From: Antarctobacter sediminis
GTDB taxonomy: Bacteria; Pseudomonadota; Alphaproteobacteria; Rhodobacterales; Rhodobacteraceae
DNA length: 64,000 bases
Direction of reading: 5' to 3'
Assembly (NCBI RefSeq): GCF_019218285.1
Contig: NZ_JAHUZG010000001.1
Span: 1,426,001-1,490,000, forward strand
Under the pieces are notes generated by a model. That model saw only the letters and a program-made list of their open reading frames with translations, was not told where the DNA came from and did no database searches. A program made the translations under genes and the position numbers. Positions 16,862-24,725 of the stretch are shown in pieces. Each line of letters opens with the position of its first letter. Positions within the stretch are counted from its first letter, which is position 1.

Positions 16862-17580
16862 GACTTGCAGGCAAACGCGCCTTCATCACCGCTGCCGGAC
16901 AGGGCATCGGCCGCGCCATCGCCGCGGCCTACGCCCGCGAAGGCGCCGAGGTCACCGCCACCGACCTGAATGCCGACCTGCTGGAAGGGCTGACCGGAAC
17001 CGCCTTCGCGCTGGACGTGACCGACAAAGCCGCGCTGACCGAGGCGATCCAGCAGGCCGCGCCGGATGTGCTGGTGAACTGCGCCGGTTTCGTGCACGCA
17101 GGCACCCTGCTCGAGGCGACGGACGAGGATTTCGACTTTGCCATGATGCTGAACGTCCGCTCGCAGTTCCATGCCATGCAGGCGGCGCTGCCGGGCATGA
17201 TCGAACGCGGCGGCGGCGCCATCGTCAACATCGCCTCCATCGCGGGCAGCATCGTGGCCGCGCCCAACCGCTGCATCTATGGCACCTCCAAGGCGGCGGT
17301 GATCGGGCTGACCAAATCGGTGGCCCTTGACTACGTGACCAAGGGCATCCGGGTGAACTGCATCTGTCCCGGCACGGTCGACAGCCCCTCGCTGCACGAC
17401 CGTCTGCGCGCCATGGGCGACTACGAAGAGGCGCGCCGCGCCTTCGACGCCCGCCAGCCCATGGGCCGCATCGGCACGCCGCAGGAAATCGCCCATCTTG
17501 CGGTCTACCTTGGCTCCGACGAAAGCGCCTTTACCACCGGGCAGGCCCATGTCATCGATGGCGGATGGGCGACCGGCTGA
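16858..17580 (+). CDS. SDR, 2-keto-3-deoxy-L-fuconate dehydrogenase-like, 240 aa
   Basis: Short-chain dehydrogenase with TAAGQGIGRA, VLVNCAGFVHAGT, NIASIAGS and YGTSKAAVIGLTKSVA, followed by NCICPGTVDSPS. The combination NCAGFVHAG...KAAVIGLTKSVA...PGTVxSPS is characteristic of the keto-deoxy-fuconate dehydrogenase/DHRS6 group. The expected reaction is NAD-dependent oxidation of a 2-keto-3-deoxy acid to a 2,4-diketo-3-deoxy acid, which an FAH-family hydrolase such as the one at 7806-8651 would cleave. It is last in the operon with the UxaA-type dehydratase, which would supply the substrate. Other SDR activities, such as 3-hydroxybutyrate dehydrogenase, are possible. Confidence 0.9.
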   Translation: MRLAGKRAFITAAGQGIGRAIAAAYAREGAEVTATDLNADLLEGLTGTAFALDVTDKAALTEAIQQAAPDVLVNCAGFVHAGTLLEATDEDFDFAMMLNVRSQFHAMQAALPGMIERGGGAIVNIASIAGSIVAAPNRCIYGTSKAAVIGLTKSVALDYVTKGIRVNCICPGTVDSPSLHDRLRAMGDYEEARRAFDARQPMGRIGTPQEIAHLAVYLGSDESAFTTGQAHVIDGGWATG

Positions 17581-17660
17581 TCAGGCACGCTGGTCCCTTT
17601 TTCTTCCAGTCCCCCGATTTCAACTCCGTTTTCCCCTGACCTGTCGATTGCGCCCAAGAT

Positions 17661-18572
17661 ATGTCCGAAGCCAAACCCCGCGAAGACCGCACCGCCGCCG
17701 GTGTCCTGCTGATGGCCCTCGCGGTCGTCGGCTTCACCTGTATCGACAGTTCGGCCAAATGGCTGATCGTCGGCGGAATGCCCGCGCTCCAGGTGGTCTT
17801 TGCCCGCTACACCGGGCATTTCCTCGTCGCCACGGCGATCTATGCCGCGCAAGAGGGGCGCGGCGCCTTCGTCTCGAACGCGCCCTGGCGGCAACTCTTG
17901 CGCAGCCTCTTCCTGCTGGGCAGCACCGTCTGCAATTTCACCGCGCTGCAGTTCCTGCCGATCACCGTGACCACCACGATCATGTTCGCCGGCCCCATCG
18001 TCGTCACCCTGCTGGCGATCCCGATCCTCGGCGAAACCGTCGGCCTGCGCCGCATCATCGCCGTCTGCGTCGGCTTCATCGGCGTGATCGTGGTGATGCA
18101 GCCCTGGGGGGTCAGCTTTCACCCCGCCATGTTCCTCTCGCTTATCGCGCTCTGCATGGCGGCGCTCTATTTCATCATGACCCGCCTGCTGGCCGGGATC
18201 GAAGGAAATGCAACGCAGCAAATCTGGTCCAGCGGCTTTGCCGCGCTGGCCCTGCTGCCTTTTGTGCTGACCGGCTGGGTCTGGCCGCAGGGCAGCGGCT
18301 GGATCGCCTTTGTCCTGATCGGCATCTTTGGTGCCAGCGGCCATATCGCGGCCGTCACGGCACACCGCTGGGCCGATGCCTCGATCCTCGCGCCGGTGAT
18401 CTACATCCAGATCTTCCTCGCCGCGCTGGCTGGCGTGCTGCTCTTCGACACATGGCCCACGATCTGGACACTGGGCGGAGGGGCGATCATCATCGCCTCC
18501 GGCCTTTATATCTGGCAACGCGAACGGGCCGTCCGGGGCCGTGTCCGGCGCCCGGTGCCCAGCACGCGCTGA
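17661..18572 (+). CDS. EamA/DMT-family membrane transporter, 303 aa
   Basis: About ten membrane helices in two EamA repeats (about 12-145 and 155-290), with N-terminal VLLMALAVVGFTCIDSSAKWL and the second-repeat segment GIFGASGHIAAVTAHRWADAS. Family members export metabolites or amino acids. It lies 80 bases after the SDR operon and ends four bases from the convergent SDR gene. The substrate is unknown. The basic C-terminus (RERAVRGRVRRPVPSTR) is cytoplasmic. Confidence 0.88.
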   Translation: MSEAKPREDRTAAGVLLMALAVVGFTCIDSSAKWLIVGGMPALQVVFARYTGHFLVATAIYAAQEGRGAFVSNAPWRQLLRSLFLLGSTVCNFTALQFLPITVTTTIMFAGPIVVTLLAIPILGETVGLRRIIAVCVGFIGVIVVMQPWGVSFHPAMFLSLIALCMAALYFIMTRLLAGIEGNATQQIWSSGFAALALLPFVLTGWVWPQGSGWIAFVLIGIFGASGHIAAVTAHRWADASILAPVIYIQIFLAALAGVLLFDTWPTIWTLGGGAIIIASGLYIWQRERAVRGRVRRPVPSTR

Positions 18573-18576
18573 ACGG

Positions 18577-19314
18577 TCAGCCGCGCCCGATATAAGGCAT
18601 GGCCGAGGCCATCACCGTCATGAACTGCACGTTCGCCTCCAGAGGCAAAGACGCCATGTGCAGCACCGAAGACGCCACGTTCGACACATCCATCACCGGT
18701 TCGACAGCGATGGACCCATCCGCCTGCGGCACGCCCTTGGTCATCTTCTCGGCCATGTCGGTCAGCGTATTGCCGATGTCGATCTGCCCGCAGGCGATGT
18801 TGTAAGGCCGCCCGTCCAGCGACAAGGATCGCGTCAGCCCGGTGATCGCATGTTTCGACGCCGTATAAGGCGCCGATCCCCAACGCGGCACATAGGCCGA
18901 AACCGAGCCATTGTTGATGATCCGCCCGCCCATCGGCTCTTGCCGCCGCATCCGGCCAAAAGCCGCCCGCGCACAAATGAACGACCCGGTCACATTGATG
19001 TCGATGCAGCGCCGCCAATCCTCGACGCTGATCTCGTCCACCGGGCCGCCCATGACGGACACCCCGGCATTGTTGAACAACACGTCGATCCGGCCCCATT
19101 CGGCCATGGCCTTGTCAAAGGCCGCGTCGACCTGCGCCTCGTCCACCACGTCACAAGGCAAACCCAGCGCGTTGTCATGGCTGTCGGCCATCTCCGCCAC
19201 GGTTTCGGGCGTCCGGCCAACGATGCCAACCTTCCACCCCGCCGCCAGAAACGCCTCGGCGCAGGCCTTGCCGATGCCGCGCGCACCGCCCGTAATGATG
19301 ATCGTTTGCGCCAT
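18577..19314 (-). CDS. SDR family oxidoreductase, 245 aa
   Basis: Classical short-chain dehydrogenase: cofactor motif TGGARGIGKA, NNAGVSVMGG, catalytic serine in NNGSVSAY and YTASKHAITG. The ATG at 19314 has an upstream GGGAGGGG-type site; open frame further upstream is not family-like. It lies 98 bases downstream of the XylD-type dehydratase on the same strand, with one extragenic repeat in the gap, so the two are probably a unit. The product may oxidise the sugar or the 2-keto-3-deoxy pentonate of that pathway; this is inferred from position. Confidence 0.88.
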   Translation of the reverse strand: MAQTIIITGGARGIGKACAEAFLAAGWKVGIVGRTPETVAEMADSHDNALGLPCDVVDEAQVDAAFDKAMAEWGRIDVLFNNAGVSVMGGPVDEISVEDWRRCIDINVTGSFICARAAFGRMRRQEPMGGRIINNGSVSAYVPRWGSAPYTASKHAITGLTRSLSLDGRPYNIACGQIDIGNTLTDMAEKMTKGVPQADGSIAVEPVMDVSNVASSVLHMASLPLEANVQFMTVMASAMPYIGRG

Positions 19315-19331
19315 GGCGCACCCCTCCCGTT

Positions 19332-19388
19332 TTCTTCTGTCCAAAAATATCCCGGGGGAGCGCCGCAGGCGCGGGGGCAGCGCCCCCT
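19332..19388 (+). repeat. Extragenic hairpin repeat, copy 4
   Basis: TTCTTCTGTCC, AAAAATATCCCGGGGGAG, then a GCGCC-rich hairpin and the GGGGGC-AGC-GCCCCC tail. Here it points against the direction of the flanking genes, both of which are on the minus strand. Confidence 0.8.
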
Positions 19389-19412
19389 CTTCCCCCCTGC
19401 GTCGAAACCGCC

Positions 19413-21194
19413 TCAGTGATTGTCCCGCGGCAGATCCTTGGCAATCCGCTGGTAGGCCGTGGCCAGTTCCAGACAGCCGCCATCGCCCAACTGCCCCACA
19501 TGGGTGCGATAGATCTCCTGCCATGGGGTCTGGCTCTTGATCTCCGGCGCCTCCCATGCGTCGATCCGCGCCTGCCATTCCGCCGCATCCACCAGCGCAT
19601 CCATACGGCTGGCATTCAGGTCCAGCCGGACCCGGTCGCCGCTGCGCAGGTGCGCCAGCCCGCCGCCCACAACCGACTCGGGTGAGGCATTCAGGATCGA
19701 CGGACTTTCCGAAGTGCCGGACTGCCGCCCGTCCCCCACGGTCGGCAGATGGTTGATCCCCGCCTTGATCAAAGCATCTGGCGGCTGCATGTTTACCACC
19801 TCGGCCGAGCCGGGATAGCCCACGCACCCCACCCCACGGATAAACAGCACCGTTTCCTCGTCGATTCCCAGCGCGGCATCGTTGATCCGGTCGTGGTAAT
19901 CTTCGGGGCCTTCGAATACCACGGCCCTGGCTTCAAAGACCCCTTCACTGCCGGGTTTCGACAGGAACCGCTGCCGGAAATCCTCTGAGATCACGCTGGT
20001 CTTCATCAGCGCGCTGTCGAACAAGTTCCCCGACAGCACCTTGAACCCGGCATTGGTCCGCATCGGACTGTCGTACCGCTTGATCACATCGGTATCCAGA
20101 CTGTCGCAACCGGCCAGGTTCGCGCCCATGCTGTTGCCCGTGGCGGTCATCGCATCAACGTGCAACCGTCCCGCCGCCATCAATTCGCCCATGACCGCGG
20201 GCACGCCGCCCGCACGGAAAAAGCTCTCTCCCAGATATTCGCCCGCCGGCTGCATGTTCACCAGCAAGGGCACGTCAAAGCCGATGGTCTCCCAATCCTT
20301 GACGTTCAGGTCCACCCCGGCATGGCGCGCAATCGCCTGAAGATGCGGCGGCGCATTGGTCGATCCGCCAATGGCGGTATTCACCACGATGGCGTTTTCA
20401 AAGGCCTCGCGTGTCAGAATGTCCGAGGGTTTCAGATCTTCATAGACCATCTCGACGATGCGCTGCCCGGTCTCATAGGCCATGGCCATGCGCTCGCGGA
20501 AGGGCGCGGGGATCGCGCTCGACCCGGTCAGGGTCATGCCCAGCGCCTCGGACATGGCGTTCATCGTGCTGGCCGTGCCCATGGTGTTGCAATGGCCCAG
20601 AGAAGGGGCCGAGGAACAGACCCGCGCCATGAACTCCTCGTAATCGATCTTGCCCTCGGCCAGCAGGCGGCGGCTTTCCCAGACAATCGTGCCCGACCCG
20701 GCGCGCTTGCCCTTCCACCATCCGTCCAGCATCGGCCCGCCGTTCAGCCCGATGGCGGGGATGTCCACCGTCGCCGCGCCCATCAGCATGGCAGGCGTGG
20801 TCTTGTCACATCCGGTGGTCAGCACCACCCCGTCGATGGGATAGCCGTGCAACACCTCGACAAGGCTCAGATAGGCAAGGTTGCGGTCCAGCGCCGCGGT
20901 AGGCCGCTTGCCTGTCTCCTGAATCGGGTGAACGGGAAACTCCATCGGGATGCCGCCCGCCTCGCGGATGCCCGCCTTGATCCGGTCCATCAGGAACACG
21001 TGGATCTTGTTGCAGGGGGCCAGATCGCTGCCGGTATTGGCAATGCCGATGATCGGTTTTTCGCCCTGCAATTCCTCGCGGGTAAAGGCCTGGTTCTGAT
21101 ACCGCTCGACGTAGAGCGCGGTCATGCCCGGGTTGTTGGGATTGTCGAACCACTCCTGCGAGCGGAACCGCTTGTTGGCGCGCGTATCGGACAT
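19413..21194 (-). CDS. xylD: IlvD/EDD family pentonate dehydratase, XylD-like, 593 aa
   Basis: Fe-S dependent sugar-acid dehydratase converting a pentonate such as D-xylonate or L-arabinonate to the 2-keto-3-deoxy acid. All three cluster cysteines are present: C61 (SDLAPCNKIH), C129 (TTGCDKTTPA) and C202 (GHCNTMGTAST). It follows Caulobacter XylD closely, from the FRSQEWFDNP start, through PIIGIANTGSDLAPCN and GNLFDSALMKTSVI, to the LPRDNH end. The divergent region upstream carries a TGGTATACCA palindrome (21258-21273), which predicts control by the GntR regulator. The SDR gene downstream and the XylB-like SDR at 29820 would act in the same route. A different pentonate or hexonate is possible. 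Confidence 0.92.
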   Translation of the reverse strand: MSDTRANKRFRSQEWFDNPNNPGMTALYVERYQNQAFTREELQGEKPIIGIANTGSDLAPCNKIHVFLMDRIKAGIREAGGIPMEFPVHPIQETGKRPTAALDRNLAYLSLVEVLHGYPIDGVVLTTGCDKTTPAMLMGAATVDIPAIGLNGGPMLDGWWKGKRAGSGTIVWESRRLLAEGKIDYEEFMARVCSSAPSLGHCNTMGTASTMNAMSEALGMTLTGSSAIPAPFRERMAMAYETGQRIVEMVYEDLKPSDILTREAFENAIVVNTAIGGSTNAPPHLQAIARHAGVDLNVKDWETIGFDVPLLVNMQPAGEYLGESFFRAGGVPAVMGELMAAGRLHVDAMTATGNSMGANLAGCDSLDTDVIKRYDSPMRTNAGFKVLSGNLFDSALMKTSVISEDFRQRFLSKPGSEGVFEARAVVFEGPEDYHDRINDAALGIDEETVLFIRGVGCVGYPGSAEVVNMQPPDALIKAGINHLPTVGDGRQSGTSESPSILNASPESVVGGGLAHLRSGDRVRLDLNASRMDALVDAAEWQARIDAWEAPEIKSQTPWQEIYRTHVGQLGDGGCLELATAYQRIAKDLPRDNH

Positions 21195-21257
21195 TGACCT
21201 CTCCCTTTGGCATGCCCGCTGATTCCCGCGGGTCTGTCGGCTTGTGAAAGCATTTCA

Positions 21258-21273
21258 ATTTGGTATACCAAAT
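21258..21273. promoter_or_regulatory. Predicted GntR operator O3 (ATTTGGTATACCAAAT)
   Basis: Perfect 16-base palindrome with the same TGGTATACCA core as O1/O2. It is located 63 bases upstream of the xylD start and 68 bases upstream of the divergent secreted-protein/RraA pair, so it could control both. Confidence 0.72.
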
Positions 21274-21341
21274 GCAAGCCACCTCGCAGGAGGCAAGGCA
21301 ACCGAGGGCGCAAACCGCCCCATTCCGGGAGGAATTTTCAA

Positions 21342-21833
21342 ATGAGAGACCGCCTCGCCGCCTGTCTCGCGGCCCTCTGCCTGCTTGCCCCGGCCCTGCC
21401 CGCGCAAGCCGATCCGCGGCTGGATCTCGACAGCGTTCAGACCTGTCTCGATACCGCGCTGGAACTGGGCAAGAAACCCACAGGCTGCGTCGATGCCGCC
21501 CATGCACCTTGCCTGCAAATCTCGCCGGAAACACCCGCCGTCGCAGGTCTTTGCTTTTCGGATGCGCGGCAGGAATGGTCCGACGCCATCGGCACCCGCA
21601 TGTCCGAGTTGAGCGCAAATGCCCCCGAAAGGATCGCCGCGCTGGCGGGGATCGAGGTGAAATACGATCTGCTCTCCTCGCTGGTGCAATGTGACCGGAT
21701 GGAGGAACTGGCCCTGCTACGCGAACTCCCCGCCGCCGAGATCCAGTTGCAAAAGGCACGCTGTACCGCGACCGCCTCGGGGCTGGCTTATATCCGCCTG
21801 CTCTGGCGCCTGCCCGATCCCGAAGCCGAATAA
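21342..21833 (+). CDS. Secreted LprI-like (DUF1311-type) protein, 163 aa
   Basis: Probable periplasmic protein. The signal peptide is MRDRLAACLAALCLLAPALPAQA, with predicted cleavage after AQA. The mature part has a spaced-cysteine pattern (CLDTALELGKKPTGC, APCLQIS, GLCFSDARQEW), ending in an acidic/aromatic motif like that of DUF1311/LprI lysozyme-inhibitor-like proteins, then a helical region with two more cysteines. The match is by pattern only. A GGGAGGAATTTT ribosome site fixes the ATG at 21342. It is the first gene of a pair with the RraA-like gene 26 bases downstream and is divergent from xylD over a shared operator, so it may respond to the same sugar acid. Confidence 0.7.
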   Translation: MRDRLAACLAALCLLAPALPAQADPRLDLDSVQTCLDTALELGKKPTGCVDAAHAPCLQISPETPAVAGLCFSDARQEWSDAIGTRMSELSANAPERIAALAGIEVKYDLLSSLVQCDRMEELALLRELPAAEIQLQKARCTATASGLAYIRLLWRLPDPEAE

Positions 21834-21859
21834 CATACGCCCCCAAAGGAGACAGATCC

Positions 21860-22558
21860 ATGATCGGAGAACCGCCCCGCCTGACCATCGTCAAAGGCGC
21901 GCCCCGCCCGACCAAGGCGCAGATCGAAGCCCTGCAAGGCGTTGAAACCGCCTTCCTGTGTGACGCCATGGGCGGCATGGGCGCAATGGCCACCCCCGTC
22001 GCACCCATAGGGTTCGGTCGCGATCTTGACTGTCACGCCGTGGGTCCGGCCCTCGTAGCCGACAGCGGACCCTCCGACATCATCGCAACACTTGCAGCGG
22101 TGAACCTGCTGACGCCGGGCGATGTCGTCGTCCACGCCGCACACGGGTATCAAGGCTCTGCCACCATCGGGGATCAACTCTCGGGTATGCTGAAAAACGC
22201 CGGCGCTGCGGGCTTTGTCACCGATGGGCCGATGCGCGACTACGCCGGTATCGTCTCCGCCGGACTGCCTGCATGGTGCACCGGGCTCAACCCCAACTCA
22301 CCCTTCACCTCCGGCCCTGGGACATTGGGCGGACGCGCCGTCGTAGGTGGCTGCGCGGTCGCCACCGGCGACATGATCGTCGCCGACCGCAACGGCGTCG
22401 TGGTGATCCCCTACGCCGACATCGACAAGGTGATCGCCCGGGTTCAAGATGTCCAGAAACTCGAATCCGAACTGGAAACCAAGGTCAAGGATGGCTTCTG
22501 CGCACCGCTCGACATCGACGCCATGCTGGCAGACGGCTCGGCGGTAGAAACCGGGTAA
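21860..22558 (+). CDS. RraA family protein (HMG aldolase/oxaloacetate decarboxylase fold), 232 aa
   Basis: RraA-fold protein. Class II pyruvate aldolases of this type cleave 4-hydroxy-4-methyl-2-oxoglutarate or decarboxylate oxaloacetate. The family glycine loop and active-site Arg-Asp pair are present in AAGFVTDGPMRDYAGI (about 114-124), preceded by GDVVVHAAHGY. The C-terminus reads GDMIVADRNGVVVIP, also a family landmark. The protein has a longer C-terminal helix than RNase E regulators, so a catabolic enzyme is more likely. It pairs with the secreted LprI-like gene and lies convergent to the second dioxygenase gene. Confidence 0.88.
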   Translation: MIGEPPRLTIVKGAPRPTKAQIEALQGVETAFLCDAMGGMGAMATPVAPIGFGRDLDCHAVGPALVADSGPSDIIATLAAVNLLTPGDVVVHAAHGYQGSATIGDQLSGMLKNAGAAGFVTDGPMRDYAGIVSAGLPAWCTGLNPNSPFTSGPGTLGGRAVVGGCAVATGDMIVADRNGVVVIPYADIDKVIARVQDVQKLESELETKVKDGFCAPLDIDAMLADGSAVETG

Positions 22559-22559
22559 A

Positions 22560-22618
22560 GGGGGCTCTGCCCCCCGGCTCTTCGAGCCTCCCCCCGAGGT
22601 ATTTCAAAACCAAAGAAG
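22560..22618 (-). repeat. Extragenic hairpin repeat, copy 5 (inverted)
   Basis: Read on the minus strand: CTTCTTTGGTTTTGAAATACC, TCGGGGGGAG, hairpin, and GGGGGGC-AGA-GCCCCC tail. It faces copy 6, and together they fill the gap between the convergent RraA and dioxygenase genes. Confidence 0.8.
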
Positions 22619-22633
22619 CAAGCGCAGGCCCCA

Positions 22634-22699
22634 CCCTTCTTTGGTTCTTAAAATACCTCGGGGGAGTCGACCGAAGGGCGACGGGGGCAGAGCCCCCGC
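22634..22699 (+). repeat. Extragenic hairpin repeat, copy 6
   Basis: CTTCTTTGGTTCTTAAAATAC, CTCGGGGGAG, hairpin GTCG-ACCGAAGGG-CGAC, and tail GGGGGC-AGA-GCCCCC. It forms a long inverted repeat with copy 5 (arms of about 26 bases pairing across a roughly 20-base centre), so it could act as a bidirectional terminator. Confidence 0.8.
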
Positions 22700-22726
22700 A
22701 ACGTCTGGATGCAATAGAGTCCCCAG

Positions 22727-23617
22727 TCATGCAAAGGCGCTTTTTGCGCCGCCGCTTTGCTGCGTCTTGAAGATCGAACTATTGTCCACGGCCGGTGGCA
22801 AGGGCATACGCACTGGCACCTGCGCCAGTCGTGGCTCAAGAGCAAGTTGGCCGGTGATCAGGCGATCTTGCAGGTCATCCCAGAACCTACGTTGTCCCAG
22901 CGAGTGGATATAGCTCGAGGCCCCGAGCAGGGGCCAGGCGTCGGCAGCAGCGCATTCGTAGAACAGGATCTTGCGCGCACGCTCCGAAACGTTGGGTGCC
23001 GAACCATGCAGCATCCGCACGTGATGCACCGTCATGTCGCCGGCCTTGCCCGTCAGCGTCACGATCTTGTCCTTTTCAAACAAGGGATCCTCCGGGTTGA
23101 TCGCACCGCAGAAGGTTCCGTTTGCATGGTGGCTCAGCACCGGGCCCTTGTGCGTTCCCGGGATCACCAGCAGGGGGCCGTTTTCCTCCGTCACGTCCTC
23201 CAGCATCAGCCCCACGGCAAGCAGTGTGTCATTTGTGGCTGGGTAAAAAGCCCAGTCCTGATGCCATTCCACCGCCGCCCCGCCACCCGGCGCCTTGCAG
23301 TTCAGCTTGGCCGTGTTCAGCACAGTGTCCGGCCCGAGCAGATCGTTCAGTACCCGCGTCACCCCCGAGTGTTTGAGAATGCGGTCATAGACCGGGTGTT
23401 GCTTGTGCGGCAGTTTGATCCGGGTCAGGCGCGGTTGGTCTGGCGTATGCCCCTTGTCCAGATCGAACCGTTCGTCGCTTTGGCTGACCTCGCGCGATTG
23501 GTTGATCAGCGCCTCTGTCACCGATTGCAGTTCGGCCAGTTCCTCTGGCGTGACCACCTGTTCAACCTTGAGATAGCCGTTCTGGTCATAAAATTCCTTT
23601 TGAGTCTGGCTCAGCAT
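22727..23617 (-). CDS. Phytanoyl-CoA dioxygenase (PhyH) family protein, 296 aa
   Basis: Fe(II)/2-oxoglutarate oxygenase. The iron ligands are H119 and D121 (VEWHQDWAFYP), with the distal histidine in VRMLHGSAPN (about H204) and the 2-oxoglutarate arginine a few residues later (SERARKILF). VEWHQDWAFYPATND and LLVIPGTHKGPVLSHH are typical of PhyH proteins acting on small acids or ethers. GGAGGAG lies upstream of the ATG at 23617. The divergent region to the LacI gene holds two perfect palindromes, so this gene is the evident target of that regulator. Confidence 0.88.
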   Translation of the reverse strand: MLSQTQKEFYDQNGYLKVEQVVTPEELAELQSVTEALINQSREVSQSDERFDLDKGHTPDQPRLTRIKLPHKQHPVYDRILKHSGVTRVLNDLLGPDTVLNTAKLNCKAPGGGAAVEWHQDWAFYPATNDTLLAVGLMLEDVTEENGPLLVIPGTHKGPVLSHHANGTFCGAINPEDPLFEKDKIVTLTGKAGDMTVHHVRMLHGSAPNVSERARKILFYECAAADAWPLLGASSYIHSLGQRRFWDDLQDRLITGQLALEPRLAQVPVRMPLPPAVDNSSIFKTQQSGGAKSAFA

Positions 23618-23644
23618 TGCGCGTCTCCTCCCTGAATTGCATTG

Positions 23645-23660
23645 ATGGTATCGATACCAT
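23645..23660. promoter_or_regulatory. Predicted LacI-family operator A (ATGGTATCGATACCAT)
   Basis: Perfect 16-base palindrome with the central CG typical of LacI-family operators. It lies 28 bases upstream of the dioxygenase start on the minus strand. Confidence 0.78.
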
Positions 23661-23668
23661 TGCTTGCG

Positions 23669-23682
23669 TGGTATCGATACCA
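23669..23682. promoter_or_regulatory. Predicted LacI-family operator B (TGGTATCGATACCA)
   Basis: Second copy of the same 14-base palindrome, centres 23 bases apart, 30 bases upstream of the LacI-family start. The pair suggests joint repression of both divergent genes by a dimer of dimers or by two dimers on nearly the same DNA face. Confidence 0.78.
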
Positions 23683-23711
23683 TCCTATGATCGCCCCTGT
23701 CAAAGGGGACG

Positions 23712-24725
23712 ATGATGAGCGATCAGAGAAAATGGGTGACCATGGGCGATGTCGCCCGTCACGCCGGCGTCGGCAAGATCACGGTCAGCCGCGCCCTGCG
23801 CACCCCTTCCAAGGTCAGCCCCGCGACCCTTGAAAAGATTCAGCAAGCCGTGATGGCCCTGGGCTACGTGCGGGATGAAACCGCCGGTGCGCTGTCCTCA
23901 CAACGTTCGCGCATCGTGGGCGCATTGGTCTCGACGCTGGAACAGCCGGTCTTTGCCTCGACCATTCGCGGGCTTGAGGAAGGGTTGAGCGCGGGTGGGT
24001 TGCAGTTGCTGCTGGGCAGCACCCGGTACGAGCCGGAGAAAGAGGCGCTGATGGTCTCGACGCTCTTGGGGCGGCGGCCCGATGCGCTGATCCTGACCAG
24101 CACGCAGCACAGGAATGACACCCGCCGCCTGCTGGAAAATGCCGGTATCCCGGTGATCGAGCTATGGGAATTGCCGCAGAGGCCAATCTTTGCAGCGGTC
24201 GGGTTTTCCAACCGGGCCGCCATGGCGGACCTGACCGGGCATCTTTTGCGTCACGGCCGCCGACGCCCCGCCTTTCTGCGGACGGACCGCGCCAACGACC
24301 CCCGCGCAGATCAGCGCGAGGCAGGCTATCGCGCCGCCCTTGGCGAACTGCCCCCGCGCGTGCATTTCGTCCCGCCCGAAGACGACCGCACGGGGCCGGA
24401 TTTCGGGGCGCGCGGGCTGACCGAGGTGCTGGAGCGCTGGCCCGATACAGATGCGGTGATCTGCGTCAGCGATGCTTTGGCCGTGGGCGCGATCTGTGAA
24501 GCGCGGCGGCGCGGTCTGGACGTGCCGGGGGCTCTGGCCGTGACCGGCTTTGGCGACACCGACGTGGCAGGTGCTTCGGCGCTGGACCTGACAACCGTGC
24601 GCATCGACGGTGCCGCGATCGGACAAGCGGCGGCACGACTGACCCTTGCCGCCACCGCCGATCAGCCGCTGCCGGAAAAGATCATCGACATCGGCTATAC
24701 CCTGATGCGCCGCGCGACGGGTTAA
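23712..24725 (+). CDS. LacI-family transcriptional regulator, 337 aa
   Basis: N-terminal helix-turn-helix VTMGDVARHAGVGKITVSRAL (about 9-29) with the hinge segment EKIQQAVMALGYVRDETAGALSS, then a periplasmic-binding-protein-like effector domain (about 65-330) with the family segments LILTSTQHRN and VAVTGFGDTDVAG-like ALAVTGFGDTDVAGAS. It is divergent from the PhyH-family gene over two matching operators, so autoregulation and control of that gene are likely. Its stop overlaps the convergent dehydrogenase stop by two to three bases. The effector is unknown; GntR and LacI regulators of this region presumably sense different acids or sugars. Confidence 0.92.
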   Translation: MMSDQRKWVTMGDVARHAGVGKITVSRALRTPSKVSPATLEKIQQAVMALGYVRDETAGALSSQRSRIVGALVSTLEQPVFASTIRGLEEGLSAGGLQLLLGSTRYEPEKEALMVSTLLGRRPDALILTSTQHRNDTRRLLENAGIPVIELWELPQRPIFAAVGFSNRAAMADLTGHLLRHGRRRPAFLRTDRANDPRADQREAGYRAALGELPPRVHFVPPEDDRTGPDFGARGLTEVLERWPDTDAVICVSDALAVGAICEARRRGLDVPGALAVTGFGDTDVAGASALDLTTVRIDGAAIGQAAARLTLAATADQPLPEKIIDIGYTLMRRATG

